A program made the position numbers and the translations under genes. The notes beneath the pieces were generated by a model. It saw only the letters and a program-made list of their open reading frames with translations, did not search any database and had not been told where the DNA came from. Positions 11,901 to 22,709 of a stretch of DNA of 64,000 nucleotides are shown here, piece after piece. Every line of letters starts with the position of its first letter. Within the stretch, counting starts at the first letter, position 1. This stretch comes from Pseudofabraea citricarpa (Eukaryota > Ascomycota > Leotiomycetes > Helotiales > Dermateaceae): contig JAPWGK010000019.1 of the NCBI GenBank assembly GCA_029641185.1, positions 372,001 to 436,000 of the forward strand, in the 5' to 3' direction.

Positions 11901-13006
11901 GTCTCCATCATCACTTTGTAGAAGGAAGAAGAAAGCGCCTGCAGCGCCCTTCAATTTATGCATCACACCAGCAACGATGGTTCGCTTCCGCTGAGGGTCC
12001 TCAGTTGCTCCACGTCGCCGAGGAATGGCAACCCTGAAAGCCTCTTGATTGGAGTGACGATATGTGATGTTGTCTTCGCCGCACACTAACACACCGCTGG
12101 GTCCATCTGTTCCACCGGGTACTTGAAAGAGGATAGTTGCAGTACGATCAACAGGATCTGCCCATTTACGAACAACATGATTGAGACCGAGATCCAACTC
12201 ATAATATACTAGAGTCTTCTCAATATCCTCATAGGCTTGGCCAGTGGGATCTTGATCAGATTCTCCATAATCCACTTCCAGGGCAGCAAAGACTGGATTC
12301 GCATATCCGACATCCAACGCCACTAAGGCAAAAACCAGGGTTTGGGCTTTGTGTGCTTCGAGAGGTGATGAGATAGTGAGCTCTGCTTGTGAATTGCGGT
12401 TAAGCACATAAACAAGCTTATTTTTCTCCACAGATGAAATAAGACAGGCTCTGCCTTTGGGGTCAACGGCCAAGTATTGTCCTGGAATAACTCTTCTCAC
12501 TCCAGTCTTTCCAAAAGTCTCTAAATGCAACCGGCTGAACTTGTTCTGGGCAGGTAGAAACTCGACAATGGTGATTCGACCCGAATCAGATGTGATGATA
12601 ATGTAATCTACAGAGAAAATTCTTAGCCCAATTCTTGAAAAAATTGCCGCGTGGCTATATACCCCACGTCGCTGGAGACTATCATGGCGGCATCGGTCGT
12701 GCTGTCGTCCATGCTTCAAATCACTAAGTGAAGCTCAATATGGAGAAGATCAATTGACTTACCCTTGTTGCTCCCCGCCAGCCTAAATGCAGCAATCGCG
12801 CGGATTATACCAAAGACATCATGCGATAATGCTGTGATAATCTTTCCCTGGGAAGGATCAGGTCGGTGAAGAGTAAGACGGGATCCTGACGCAGTAACAA
12901 TTTGCTGCTCTTTTGTGCCAGCAAATTGTCCGAGGATGGCTTGCGTAACAGCGGTAGGCGGTTGCAGAGTCAGCGAGTACATGAACATAGAAGAAGTGGT
13001 CGCCAT
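8968..13006 (-). CDS. rse1: Pre-mRNA-splicing factor Rse1 (SF3b subunit 3/SAP130), 1213 aa
   Basis: Four exons: 13006-12763, 12607-10522, 10327-9043 and 8994-8968; introns of 155, 194 and 48 nt; the total is 1213 codons plus stop, in line with fungal Rse1 (about 1200 aa). The product is a subunit of the U2 snRNP SF3b complex that supports branch-site recognition in the nucleus. Family-typical stretches are seen in order: [12 protein letters not shown] and [20 protein letters not shown] near residues 85-115, [56 protein letters not shown], and the C-terminal CPSF-A-like end [20 protein letters not shown] followed by [16 protein letters not shown]. The last eight residues come from the tiny fourth exon, which fits the conserved DIRTRS ending of the family. 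The two long introns are unusual for this window. Start shared with a short divergent promoter facing the Mss51-like gene. Confidence 0.95.
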
Positions 13007-13311
13007 CTTGTTGTAGCAGCGCAGAAAGCCTGCGCAGCTTTAAGAGAGGTGGAAGTCAGCACCGATCGAGCCTTGAGACTTTATGTGGTGGGTTTTAGCT
13101 GACGGAGCAGCATGATAGAAGCTGGTCTGTGAAGTCGCGAATTCGACTTTTCGTCTGCGCGTGAGTTAAGCTACTAGGCCACGCTAGGCTGAATTGGGCA
13201 GTATCGCTTCGAGCTTCAAAATATCATGCCATGAATCCAATTCCTCGTACATGTTTCTGTGCCCCAATTCTCTAGACGCCAGTACAGCTCAAGGTCTGCG
13301 GCCAATTCAAA
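13007..13311. promoter_or_regulatory. Divergent promoter between rse1 and the Mss51-like gene
   Basis: A 305-base spacer separates the two start codons pointing outward. It must hold both promoters. No clear TATA box or repeated motif was seen. Confidence 0.5.
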
Positions 13312-14977
13312 ATGCGTTCCTCAGCTTCCTACACCTGTCACAGGTGTTTGAATGCTCTTAGAAATGCGCCAACCACTTCCCGGTGTACCACCCTTTCCAC
13401 ACGATTATCTCCTCTTGGGCGCAGAACTATATCGACTGGCAAAGTAGGGCGATTATCCAGTAGCATACAGACGAAGCAACAGAATGGACAAAAGACATTG
13501 GGGAGGAGGGAGGTATCTTTCATGGGGAATCAATCGCAAACAGCGAAGGATGGACCACCAGCATTTGAGAGCACAAGCATCCCACAAGAAGCTGCAGTTG
13601 CAGAAGAGCGAGAATTGCTGATGCCGAACAATCTCTTTCATTCCTTTTCTAAGTCACCGTCACCGGAAATCCGAAGACGTGCTGCTTTCATGAAGCAACA
13701 TGCTTATTGCCCACACCCGGATCATCGTCAAACACGACTGCCAATGAACCCAGATGATCCGGAGGCACGGAAACAAGTTAAGGGAGCTCTGCCACCAGCA
13801 CATGTGGATTTTGAGTGCCCTGATTGTGGTATTCCGGTTTCGTGCTCTGAAGAACATTGGGCAGATGATTATGAGGCACATTTGGAGATTTGTGATACCT
13901 TGAGAGAAATCAACGAAGATGATCACGATTTGCGATCTGGAAGATTCTTTCCTGAATTTGAATATCCCGGAGACCAAATTGAAGAAGCCATGGTGAACAT
14001 GACGAACTGGGATACCTTTCTGTTTTCTAGAGAATTTCAAGCAATCAATGACGAAAGGAGTTTGCGCCAGGCCACTCGATTGTTGACCTACCCGGTCACT
14101 ATTGGAAGTATTTTACACGAGTTGAGTCCATACAGTATTAAAAAGGAAGGGCGCTTGACAGTTGAGGGCTTGAAAAGTTTGAGTGGTAAGTATTCATGAT
14201 ATATTATGTTGCCTGCTCGTTTAACTCTCTATAGCTCTTCGATATACGCTTCATCCACCAAGAAGTGGTGCTGGAGATGGTGTCAAGGGCTTGAAGCCTA
14301 CACCACCACCAATGCGAATCTTCATTCTTGGAGCACGTGCTGAATCTTCTCTTCCAAGAGAAGTATGGGTCCAATTGACGCATCTCTTCCCGCGAGTTGC
14401 CTTCCATTTAGTTTTTATTGGGCCTGAGAGCATGGCCAATCGAGATAGCGAGTTTCCCCTACCAGAACGAACTCCAGAAAACCCCTTTGGTGCAATTGTC
14501 GAGGACCGCATTACCAACTCCCTCAAAATCAGCACCTTCGTTGAGTACTACCATACCATGCACAAGACCGGTCATTTCGCCCCATATGATCCGTACTTCG
14601 ATTGCTTCATGCTATTCCATCCTGGTCTCGGACACCCAGCTAGTTCTCACGAATGGGAGGAAACGATTCCTCTATTACTTGAGACCAAGGTCCCTGTCTT
14701 AGTCACCGGTTATACACAATACGACATGGAACGTGACATCGACTGGGTGAAGAAGACGGTCGGAAATGAGGTAGACTTGTTGATGGAGCCCGGAGAGAAT
14801 AGATTCCGCAGTCTGAGATGGGACTTGAATGATTTGGATCCTCAAGATGTCAGCTGCGGGAACTGGGGTGTATGGGGCTTCAGAGGCAAAAGGTATGTCA
14901 ATTCTATTAAAGAACCCATTCACATTTATGCTAACATTTCAATCAGATATGAAACTACACGGAAAGACGTGGAATAG
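13312..14977 (+). CDS. mss51: Mss51-like mitochondrial translation factor, 520 aa
   Basis: Exons 13312-14185, 14235-14892 and 14947-14977 join in phase over introns of 49 and 54 nt. The first 50 residues are rich in Arg/Ser/Thr and lack acids (mitochondrial targeting-like). A zinc-binding area follows, with YCPHPDHR near residue 128 and ECPDCGIPVSCSEEHWADDY plus a later H/C pair (residues 168-195), matching the MYND-like finger of Mss51. The remainder is the Mss51 C-terminal domain (for example RIFILGARAESSLP, ITNSLKISTFVEYYHTMHK, LFHPGLGHP). In yeast Mss51 activates COX1 mRNA translation and couples it to complex IV assembly in the mitochondrial matrix; the same job here is inferred from family. 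The last exon supplies only ten residues. Confidence 0.88.
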
Positions 14978-15279
14978 AGGTCCTATGTACATGCTGAGAC
15001 ACGTTGCTTCGCTCAGTGCTGATGATGTACTTCACCTTGTAATTCTGCTGTACACTAAGATATGGTCTATTGTACAATATAACAATACCCCTTTGTACAT
15101 TATCTCCTGTCTACATTCACTCATGAAAGAACTCGTCTACCAGAAAAAGAAAAAGCACACGTGAACTGCACAGCCTTTTCTTAGCTCCCGCAGCCTTAAA
15201 ATTACCGAGGTATGTATGTAGACGTCACCGAGAACTCAACCCAAGAATTTCCCCAGAACAAAACCGAGCAACCGCCAAA

Positions 15280-16302
15280 ATGAGCCTCGAGGTGATCTAC
15301 GTAACGCGACACGGGGTGAAGCTCCCTCTTCCTCCTGCTGACTATCGCGCATACTAAAGAACGCTAGTTTCGATCCAATTGGGTAGTTGACCCTGCGACG
15401 GGAGAGTACAGTGCAACTATCAAATCGCCCACAGGAATACCCAGCGACCCAGCGCTCGCTGGATATGGATTGAGCCAAGCCAAAGAGTTAGCCGCGCACC
15501 TCGTTACCGTCTCCCCTCCTATCGAACGCTTCTATTCATCTCCATTCTACCGATGTATCCAGACACTCGATCCAACACTCGAACTGCTCGCAGATTCCAA
15601 GCCCGAGAGCGAGCTGAGAATCCGTGGCGAGAATGGCATTGGGGAATGGTATGGCATGGCGCGCTTTGATCACCCGTCACCTGCGGATCCGAAACTACTG
15701 AACGAGCTCTTCCCACGATTCGACCTGGACTATGAACCTGTCATTAAGCCTAGTGTCAATGGAGAGACGATAGATGAATTGCACGACCGCACGGCATACG
15801 CGCTGCATCGCATCATTGAGCAGAGCGATAAGGAAGGCGTGAAGGCTATTATAATCTGCACACATGCGGCAACGTTAATTGCTATTGGGAGATGCTTGAC
15901 AGGGCGCATGCCACAGGATATCGAAGCAGAGGATTTTCATCCATTTACTTGCGGCTTAAGCACATTCACACGCAAGCAGAGTGGAGTGAAAACTGGCTCG
16001 GCATCTGGATCCTGGACAGCACCTGGGGACGAGATCCCCAAGGTTGCTTGGAGAGAAGGAAATGGCGTAGGGGGCGGATGGGAATGCAAGACAAGTGGCG
16101 ACTGTAGTTATCTGAGTGGGGGCGAAGAACGTGGATGGTATGTTTTGCACTGACCCAAATAGAACTTTGACTAATTTTAAATAGGCGGTTCTCAGGTGAC
16201 GAGTCTTTTACAGCTCCTACCACAGGTGCAGGTGCCATTTTGGATGCTGGATCAGGACTTGGTGTTGTCATAGATGGGAAGAAAGGAAGTCCAAGACTAT
16301 AA
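15280..16302 (+). CDS. Histidine phosphatase-superfamily protein, TFIIIC tau55 (Tfc7)-type, 307 aa
   Basis: Exons 15280-15315, 15368-16137 and 16185-16302 join in phase over introns of 52 and 47 nt. The first exon ends inside the phosphatase signature VTRHG, and exon 2 continues FRSNW, so splicing completes the motif RHGFRSNW. A second catalytic-type histidine lies in IIICTHAATLIAIGRCL (residue about 171). The C-terminal third (KQSGVKTGSASGSWT onward, then RFSGDESF) is Gly/Ser-rich. This layout and length resemble the fungal phosphoglycerate-mutase-like proteins related to the TFIIIC subunit tau55/Tfc7. It might be that RNA polymerase III factor or a stand-alone phosphatase; both core residues are present, so enzyme activity is plausible. 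Confidence 0.8.
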
Positions 16303-16743
16303 TCGGCCACATCTTATGTTTGATACCCTTTGCATTAGAGTTAGATGTACCTGGAAATTACCATGTAATGAATTAGCAATAATAAAGTAATTTGCTTTCT
16401 ATATTTACATCATGCAAGCTTTTGTAGACAGGATCTTCTTCAAGAGCTTTGTTATACCCTCTCATGCCTATAGAATTGCAGACAGCCATGTGCTTTAGCA
16501 ACTATCCACCAGATCCACCAGCTCTGTATTTTTGGCTTTCGAGCCATCATGTGGCGAGTTGGTAATTATCAAATAAAGCATTGCTTTGGCACGTCCAACT
16601 GCTGCCCTCATCACATAACAAGCTAGAATCTCAGTAGTTCCGAAATAGGAGAGCGTATTGGTTTTATTTGTTTGATAGTCTTTGGTATATCTTCTAGTAC
16701 ATAATACATAAATACATATGTTACAAGTCTTTGTCTTCGGGAA
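16303..16743. other. Convergent intergenic region
   Basis: Tail-to-tail spacer of the phosphatase-like gene and the PPR gene. AT-rich 3'-end sequence (an AATAATAAAGTAA-type stretch near 16378-16390 could serve polyadenylation). Nothing else is supported. Confidence 0.5.
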
Positions 16744-19482
16744 TCATTTCTCGCCTTCGAGTAGTCCCAACTCAGCAACAACCGTCCAGAATGTCCTCTT
16801 TTGTGGTGAGATATCATTCGCGTCTGTGGCTTGAGCCCACTGCTGCTCCTTGACATCCTTCACGATTGATTTCGCGACTTCCCACTCCTCGCGCTTTGCC
16901 AGGGCAATCAGTAACGTCTGCAATGCTCGATAACCAATTCGATTACCTGTTGCGTCATGTTGCCTAAGTAGTTCGACAGCTGTAACGGTATCACCAATCC
17001 GAGCATATTCTTCAACAACTCGGTCCCAGAAAATATAATCGACTCTTCCTACCTCACGACGCGCACGCTCAATGACACCTCTGACACCTTCAAGATCTGG
17101 CGGATCTTGGTGAAAATAGTGTCCCACAAGCATAGTGTAAATAGAGGCCGAAGGCTTCAGACCTTGTCGCGCCATTGTGTCCATTACAGCATTAGCAACA
17201 GTCACATCACCGCTGCGACTTTGAAGCAGGTGGTAAATCATTTTGCCATATGTATGGAGGTTTGCTTTCACCCCTAGGGCCTCCATTTCGGCAAACGTCC
17301 CACGCACCATGTCCCTCTGCTCATCTGGACTCATTTGGTCTGCATTGCGGAAAGTTTCGTCTAGAATGGTTGTGAACGTTGCTATATCGGCCTTGATTCC
17401 TTGATTTTGCATCATCTTGAGAATACCAAAGGCTTCTTCTAGTCTGCCTTGGCGAGCCAGTGGTCTCAGAAGAGTATTATAGGTGATTATATCGGGTTGA
17501 AGACCAAGTTTAGCAGCCCATGTCAGAAGTTTTTGAACAAGTGCTTCTTGAGGTTGAGGATGCTTTAGAATCCCGTAAATTGCGGCATTGACAGCCGCAA
17601 TTGTTGGCTTGAGAGCATTCTTCACTTCTTTCTTGCGCAATTCTTCGACACCTATATCGCCATATTGGGCTTTAGCAGATTCAAGCCACAACCCTCCCAT
17701 CTGTTCTAGTGCTCCGACCCCCATTTCAATCTGACGACAGGTCATCAGTCCACTAATGCGTGAGACCCAGAGAATCTCGTCAGGCTTGACATCCATACTC
17801 AACATTCTTGCCCAAACATTTTCAATTCCTTCCCAATTACCAGCAAGCTTGCATCCTTGTAACAAAGAGTTCCAAGTCTCCAGATTCGGTGCGATATCTT
17901 TGCTGACCATGAAGTTCCACACATCTATAGCCCGATGAGCTTGCCGAAGGCCCATGTAGACCATAATAAAATAGTTGCACAGAGTTGAAGTGACCATATT
18001 TTTAGACCCATGGACTGCCTTGTTTTGAGCAGGGTCGGATTTCTTCGTGGTAGCTGTATCTGAAGGGGCTGGTTCTGTACTGGTAGGCCATTCAACCACT
18101 TCATCCCACAATTTGTTTACTAGATTATAATCTCGTCTAAGCCAAGCATCGTGGAGGCTTTTGTTGACAAATACAATATTGCCGCGTCGAAACGGAACGC
18201 TAGCTGTGGCCCTTTCTGGTTCCACTCGCGAACCAAGTTTGACTCGGTTGTACGGTGCTATATTTCTTCCTGGAGCTGTGGGTGCGGGTGAGTTGAGAAC
18301 TTCTCGCGATACGATTCTAGCAGCTGTGCTTTTAATGTCCGGCCAATTCTTTTCGACAAGCTCAACCAACGTACGAGGCGCTTGAGGCTGCACATGCAGA
18401 AGAGAGTTGTCGATTTCGACATTATGTATGATACTTGCAAGGGCAGAATTCAAATCGTATGCGCTCGCAGCAACGCCGTTGCTGGTTCTTACCTCGTTGT
18501 TGATGTGAAGGAATGTGGCAAGAGCAACAACAACCAACCCGGATAAATTTGACGTGTTCCTACTTGGGATCAAATATCCGAAGCCATATACGGCTCCTTC
18601 TTTTTCAATCCCCCTTTCCACATCACGACTGGAGAATTGTGGTACATGTGCCCAATCCAGTAACGGTGAAGGATTTCCAACTGGGATTTCAGCTTTCCTG
18701 GCCATCAGGTTCCACGAACCGAGAAGATCATCTATGAGTATTTCGTCCAGTTCATGCATGTATTCGGGTAGATCTGCTTGTTCTGCCTTTGTTAACCCAT
18801 CCAACAAACCATACATCAACTCTATCCAATCCCGCGATCGCATCACTCCCCACGCCAAGCAAACCCTTGATATCTCGGTTGCTGATGGTAGATCTGACGA
18901 GAACGGATCATGCTTCTTTGCTTGTACCAGCTGTCGGATGAGCCTATAAACCGAATGACTGATAAAAACTGGTAACGATGCGACCCTGGGTGCTTTTCTC
19001 GTCAAGTCTGGGCTAAAATGTTCAAGACAAAACTTCCACGCTGCCGGGAGCTGTGTAGGTCCATCTGCAAGCATTTCGTTCAGAGTATTTACGTCCTTGT
19101 AAGGCCTGGGTTGTTTTGATGCCGGTGAAGTCGGTATTGAAGTAGGTGGCGGTGACCTGACGCTCTCTTCAAAGAGTGATTCGAGGACATCGCCTGCTTC
19201 TGCACTGAAGCCTGGATATTTGTTTCTTGTCCGCTTAAATTGAGGCCAGCCATCTTGTCGACCAATTCGAGGGGGTTGTTTCGATCCTTTGCCTCGGTTT
19301 GTCTCCTCCTCCTTCCCTTTCTCCATCCCCTTAGTATCATTTGGAACATTAGGTGTGGCGAGCGAAATGAACGTGGCTCGCTGGTACCACTGTAGAACCC
19401 TCTCTTTCCGCAGATGCGTCATCCTGAGGCGGCATGATGACCAGATATGAGCGGAGCTCATTCCTTCGAGGCGTCGGATCAT
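16744..19482 (-). CDS. Mitochondrial pentatricopeptide-repeat (PPR) protein, about 912 aa
   Basis: One uninterrupted frame. It remains open to 19575, but the first true ATG is at 19482, giving 912 aa with an Arg-rich, acid-poor start (MIRRLEGMSSAHIWSSCRLR) that looks like a mitochondrial presequence. The C-terminal half has PPR motifs of about 35 residues, for example VWNFMVSKDIAPNLETWNSL, TYNTLLRPLARQGRLEEAFG, ILKMMQNQGIKADIATFTTI and EMEALGVKANLHTYGKMIYH, with further degenerate copies to about residue 850. PPR proteins bind organellar RNA; fungal large PPRs such as CYA-5/Pet309 control cox1 translation. Identity with CYA-5 cannot be proved here. Its placement 2 kb from the Mss51-like gene is notable. 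It is divergently arranged with the acid phosphatase gene. Confidence 0.88.
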   Translation of the reverse strand: MIRRLEGMSSAHIWSSCRLRMTHLRKERVLQWYQRATFISLATPNVPNDTKGMEKGKEEETNRGKGSKQPPRIGRQDGWPQFKRTRNKYPGFSAEAGDVLESLFEESVRSPPPTSIPTSPASKQPRPYKDVNTLNEMLADGPTQLPAAWKFCLEHFSPDLTRKAPRVASLPVFISHSVYRLIRQLVQAKKHDPFSSDLPSATEISRVCLAWGVMRSRDWIELMYGLLDGLTKAEQADLPEYMHELDEILIDDLLGSWNLMARKAEIPVGNPSPLLDWAHVPQFSSRDVERGIEKEGAVYGFGYLIPSRNTSNLSGLVVVALATFLHINNEVRTSNGVAASAYDLNSALASIIHNVEIDNSLLHVQPQAPRTLVELVEKNWPDIKSTAARIVSREVLNSPAPTAPGRNIAPYNRVKLGSRVEPERATASVPFRRGNIVFVNKSLHDAWLRRDYNLVNKLWDEVVEWPTSTEPAPSDTATTKKSDPAQNKAVHGSKNMVTSTLCNYFIMVYMGLRQAHRAIDVWNFMVSKDIAPNLETWNSLLQGCKLAGNWEGIENVWARMLSMDVKPDEILWVSRISGLMTCRQIEMGVGALEQMGGLWLESAKAQYGDIGVEELRKKEVKNALKPTIAAVNAAIYGILKHPQPQEALVQKLLTWAAKLGLQPDIITYNTLLRPLARQGRLEEAFGILKMMQNQGIKADIATFTTILDETFRNADQMSPDEQRDMVRGTFAEMEALGVKANLHTYGKMIYHLLQSRSGDVTVANAVMDTMARQGLKPSASIYTMLVGHYFHQDPPDLEGVRGVIERARREVGRVDYIFWDRVVEEYARIGDTVTAVELLRQHDATGNRIGYRALQTLLIALAKREEWEVAKSIVKDVKEQQWAQATDANDISPQKRTFWTVVAELGLLEGEK

Positions 19483-19758
19483 CTGCGTGTTGAAAGCGCG
19501 GTAAAGAACATGAGTAATTTGTTGATCGAAAGTTGTCGAGGCCCAAAGATTTTGATTCTGCAGAAAGCTGTACAATTTAGGTCCGCACTGATACGTCCGG
19601 ACGGGCCCGGCAAATACTTATTCCGCATACTGGGGAAGCTCTACCACTGTACAGCCCCCACGTCTCAACTTGGGAAGCTTGGAGCTTGGGTTGCCTGTCT
19701 TCCCGAAGGTTTCCCTTAACCATCTTGCCAACTCCAATTCGATCGAGCCAAAACCAAA

Positions 19759-21391
19759 ATGACAACCCTTGTGCCTCGCGGTCCTTATTCTCAGGAGGAG
19801 CTCCGGAAGCTTTATCCTGACGACTTGCAGCTACAACTTGTCCAGGTACTTCTACGTCACGGAGAGCGTAGCCCTGTCTCCGCTCGCTTTCAAAATGCAG
19901 GACTCGGGGCGTTCTGGCCATATTGCTCCGTTGCACGCCAGATGGTGAGTGCTACCAACGATGCCAATGCCGGCAAATGGACTCCCTTGGAATGGCGACG
20001 TCGCTTGGAGACATTTGGGCCTGACGACGGCCCGGTCATTGCATCTGGTCCCAAAGGAGAGGTTGATGATGTGTGTAACTTAGGAGAGTTGACAGACAAA
20101 GGAAGAGAGACAACTTGGGCACTGGGTAAACGTCTTCGCCATCTCTACGTAGATCAATTGCATTTCATGCCCGAAATGATTCACGACGCGGATATGATGT
20201 ATCTACGAGCTACCCCGATACCACGAGCACTCGAATCATTGCAACAGACTTTCTGGGGGATGTACCCGTCGAACACTCGTGCAGCAGAGTTCCCTCCTGT
20301 TACGATTATCACTCGTGCACCTGCTGATGAAACTCTGTTTCCTAACGACGGAGGCTGCAGAAGATTTGCACAGCTCTCCCGAGCCTTTGCTCAGCGAACA
20401 GCAGATCGGTGGAACGATACTGATGATATGAAATACCTGAACAAGTTGATCAGCAAGTGGATGCCAGATTATAGCAAGAAGGTAGCGGTTGATTCGCACC
20501 CTAGACTTTCCGGAATTATGGACACCATCAATTCAACCCTTGCACATGGTCCAGAGACACGACTTCCCAAAGAATTTTACGATGAGAAAGGAAGAGATAT
20601 TATCGATAAAATCGGCGTGGAGGAATGGTTCAGCGGGTACAAAGAATCCCAAGAATACCGAGCATTAGGAATTGGTGGACTGATGGGAGATGTTGTTTCA
20701 AGAATGGTGGGAAGTGCCGAGCAGAATACAAATGATGGCTTATTAGAAATCGGAGGCAATAACGGCCGTATTGGACGTGGTAGAGGTGGTGAGAAGGCCA
20801 TTAAACTTGGTCTCAGCGGTTGTCACGACACTACTCTCGCAGCTGTACTAGCCAGTCTTGGGGCATTTGACGGTGAAAGATGGCCCCCGTACACAAGTCA
20901 TATTGCCTTGGAACTATTCAAGAAAAGCAACACTCAATCAAGAGCGATCCCGGCAGAGAATAAAATCTTGAGCACTGCTCCGGTTGTAGCTTCGGGAGAT
21001 TCTAATGTTCAGAAAAGCTGGTTCGGAAGAATATTTGGCAACAGCCAGGGAGATAAGAACATGCCTCTCGGCATTGCAAGACAGAAATATGAAGAGCTCA
21101 AAGATTCGGATAAATCAAAACTCGATGGATACTATGTCAGAATAAGATATAACGATAAAGTCATGAGTGTTCCGGGATGCAAAGCAACTGGCAAGCATCT
21201 TGATGGGGATGAGTCCTTCTGCACATTAGTAAGCTTCTTTTATATAATTATTTACGCACCTTCTGACTTTGACATAGGAAGCATTCAAGACTATCGTTGA
21301 CAAGTACACTCCCTCTCACTGGAAACAAGGTTGCCAGAATAACCTTGACACTCCTGCTATGCCTGAAACAGTGCAGCCAGCTGGTTATTGA
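19759..21391 (+). CDS. Histidine acid phosphatase-family protein, 527 aa
   Basis: Exons 19759-21228 and 21278-21391 join in phase over a 49-nt intron. The active-site signature LLRHGERSPV is near residue 34 and the distal proton-donor motif GCHDTT near residue 355, which define branch-2 histidine phosphatases. Between them, MYLRATPIPRALESLQQTFWGM fits the family. There is no evident signal peptide or membrane segment, so the enzyme is probably intracellular, unlike secreted fungal phytases; it is nearer to ACP6-type lysophosphatidic acid or other phosphomonoesterases. The Cys-containing end (GCQNNLDTP) comes from exon 2. Substrate cannot be told from sequence. The start is 276 bases from the PPR start on the opposite strand. 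Confidence 0.88.
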
Positions 21392-22069
21392 TTGTCAAGA
21401 CATAAATACAGGGAGAACACTAGAGCCCTAGATTAAAAAGCAGATGGCGTTTTACAGTGAGTATAAATGTAAGATTTAGATCCTTTGATGCTACGTACAT
21501 GAATAGATTTTTAGGTTACCTTAGCTATTCATGACTCCTATGAGATTTCTTATAATCGTCGGACCCACCACCAAATGTAAATCCGACGATTACGTAGAAC
21601 ACAAGAACCTTTAGTTCTTCTAACGCGAGCTCTCGTCAAGCATTGGAACTCGAGTGCCAGTTCGTCTAAGGGTCTTTTTGTTACCGGATCCGAATTTTAT
21701 GCCCCTACTTTATGTCAGAAATAGACATTAAATGTGACTAGTGGCCAAGCTATTATTGGAACTGATTGTAAGGTTGAGATTTGGTAGCAATCCGCCTTTA
21801 GCAAAAGTTGTGTTAAGCGACAAAGAGCCCTTGAGTGTGGAAATAGGAGACAAAGTATTACAACAAGGCCTCGGCTGAAAGACTTGATATTTATAACTTG
21901 CCGGCAATGCCAGATTCTGTGTGTCCTCGACCAATTTCGACAAACAATCACTTAAACTGTGATACAAAAACCAGTCAATAGCCCTGCCCCTCTCTTGACC
22001 ATCACACTCTCAATATCAATCACATCTATCAATCTCACCTGATATTTATACGAAACAGCCCAAGAAACC
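21392..22069. other. Intergenic, nothing supported
   Basis: Contains 3' sequence of the acid phosphatase and the pyrimidine-rich leader of the small gene at 22070. Two overlapping minus ORFs near 21715-21967 lack features. Confidence 0.5.
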
Positions 22070-22273
22070 ATGTGTTACTTCGATAAGTTCTATTGCGATA
22101 CTTGCAAGGAGACCGTAGAAGCCCACATGGTCAAGGAATGTGGCCCAGTCCGATTCGGTCTCTGGTGCGGCAACAAAAAAGTAAGAAATGAAGAATCGGC
22201 ACACCGATCATGCGCGAAATGCAGACAGAGCTTTTTCACGACCTATCTGGCTTTTGATGAGCAGGGAAGATAA
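22070..22273 (+). CDS. Small Cys-rich protein, 67 aa
   Basis: A single-exon ORF with an ACC-ATG start. Cysteines are arranged as CYF...CDTC...C...CG...C-x2-C, plus His (MVKECGPV, GLWCG, SCAKCRQSFF), compatible with binding one or two zinc ions. There is no signal peptide. It follows a CT/CA-rich leader typical of expressed fungal genes. Small proteins of this kind (CDTCKE...CAKCR) are frequent in Helotiales-like fungi, but I do not know their function. Confidence 0.6.
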   Translation: MCYFDKFYCDTCKETVEAHMVKECGPVRFGLWCGNKKVRNEESAHRSCAKCRQSFFTTYLAFDEQGR

Positions 22274-22670
22274 ATCTGGTTACGTCTTTCGTGGCTAGTG
22301 TAATAGGTATAGATAATTATTGGGTTGGAGAACGCATTTTTATTCTTGACTTTTGGTTTTTGTGATTTTGGTTTTGTGGGTTCTTCGAGTGAATCCATGG
22401 GGGTGTTTTGTATAAGGAGGGTGTTGAGATTTTGCTCTTGTTGTACGTGAAAATAGGTTCATTTTCGACAGATCAAGGTGCCTTCAATGCTGATATCTAG
22501 ATGCATTAAGAAGTCTGAGCTGAACCTTGAAGGAAATTCAAGATATTAGTGTATGCATGCAGGTAATTCCCGAGAGTCATGGAGCAATGTGGCATTCGCA
22601 TTCCAGACTCTCAACGCTAGAGATCTAAGTTAAGCGAAGAGCGGCAACAAGCGACGCAAGCAAAGGCAAA

Positions 22671-22709
<39 letters not shown>

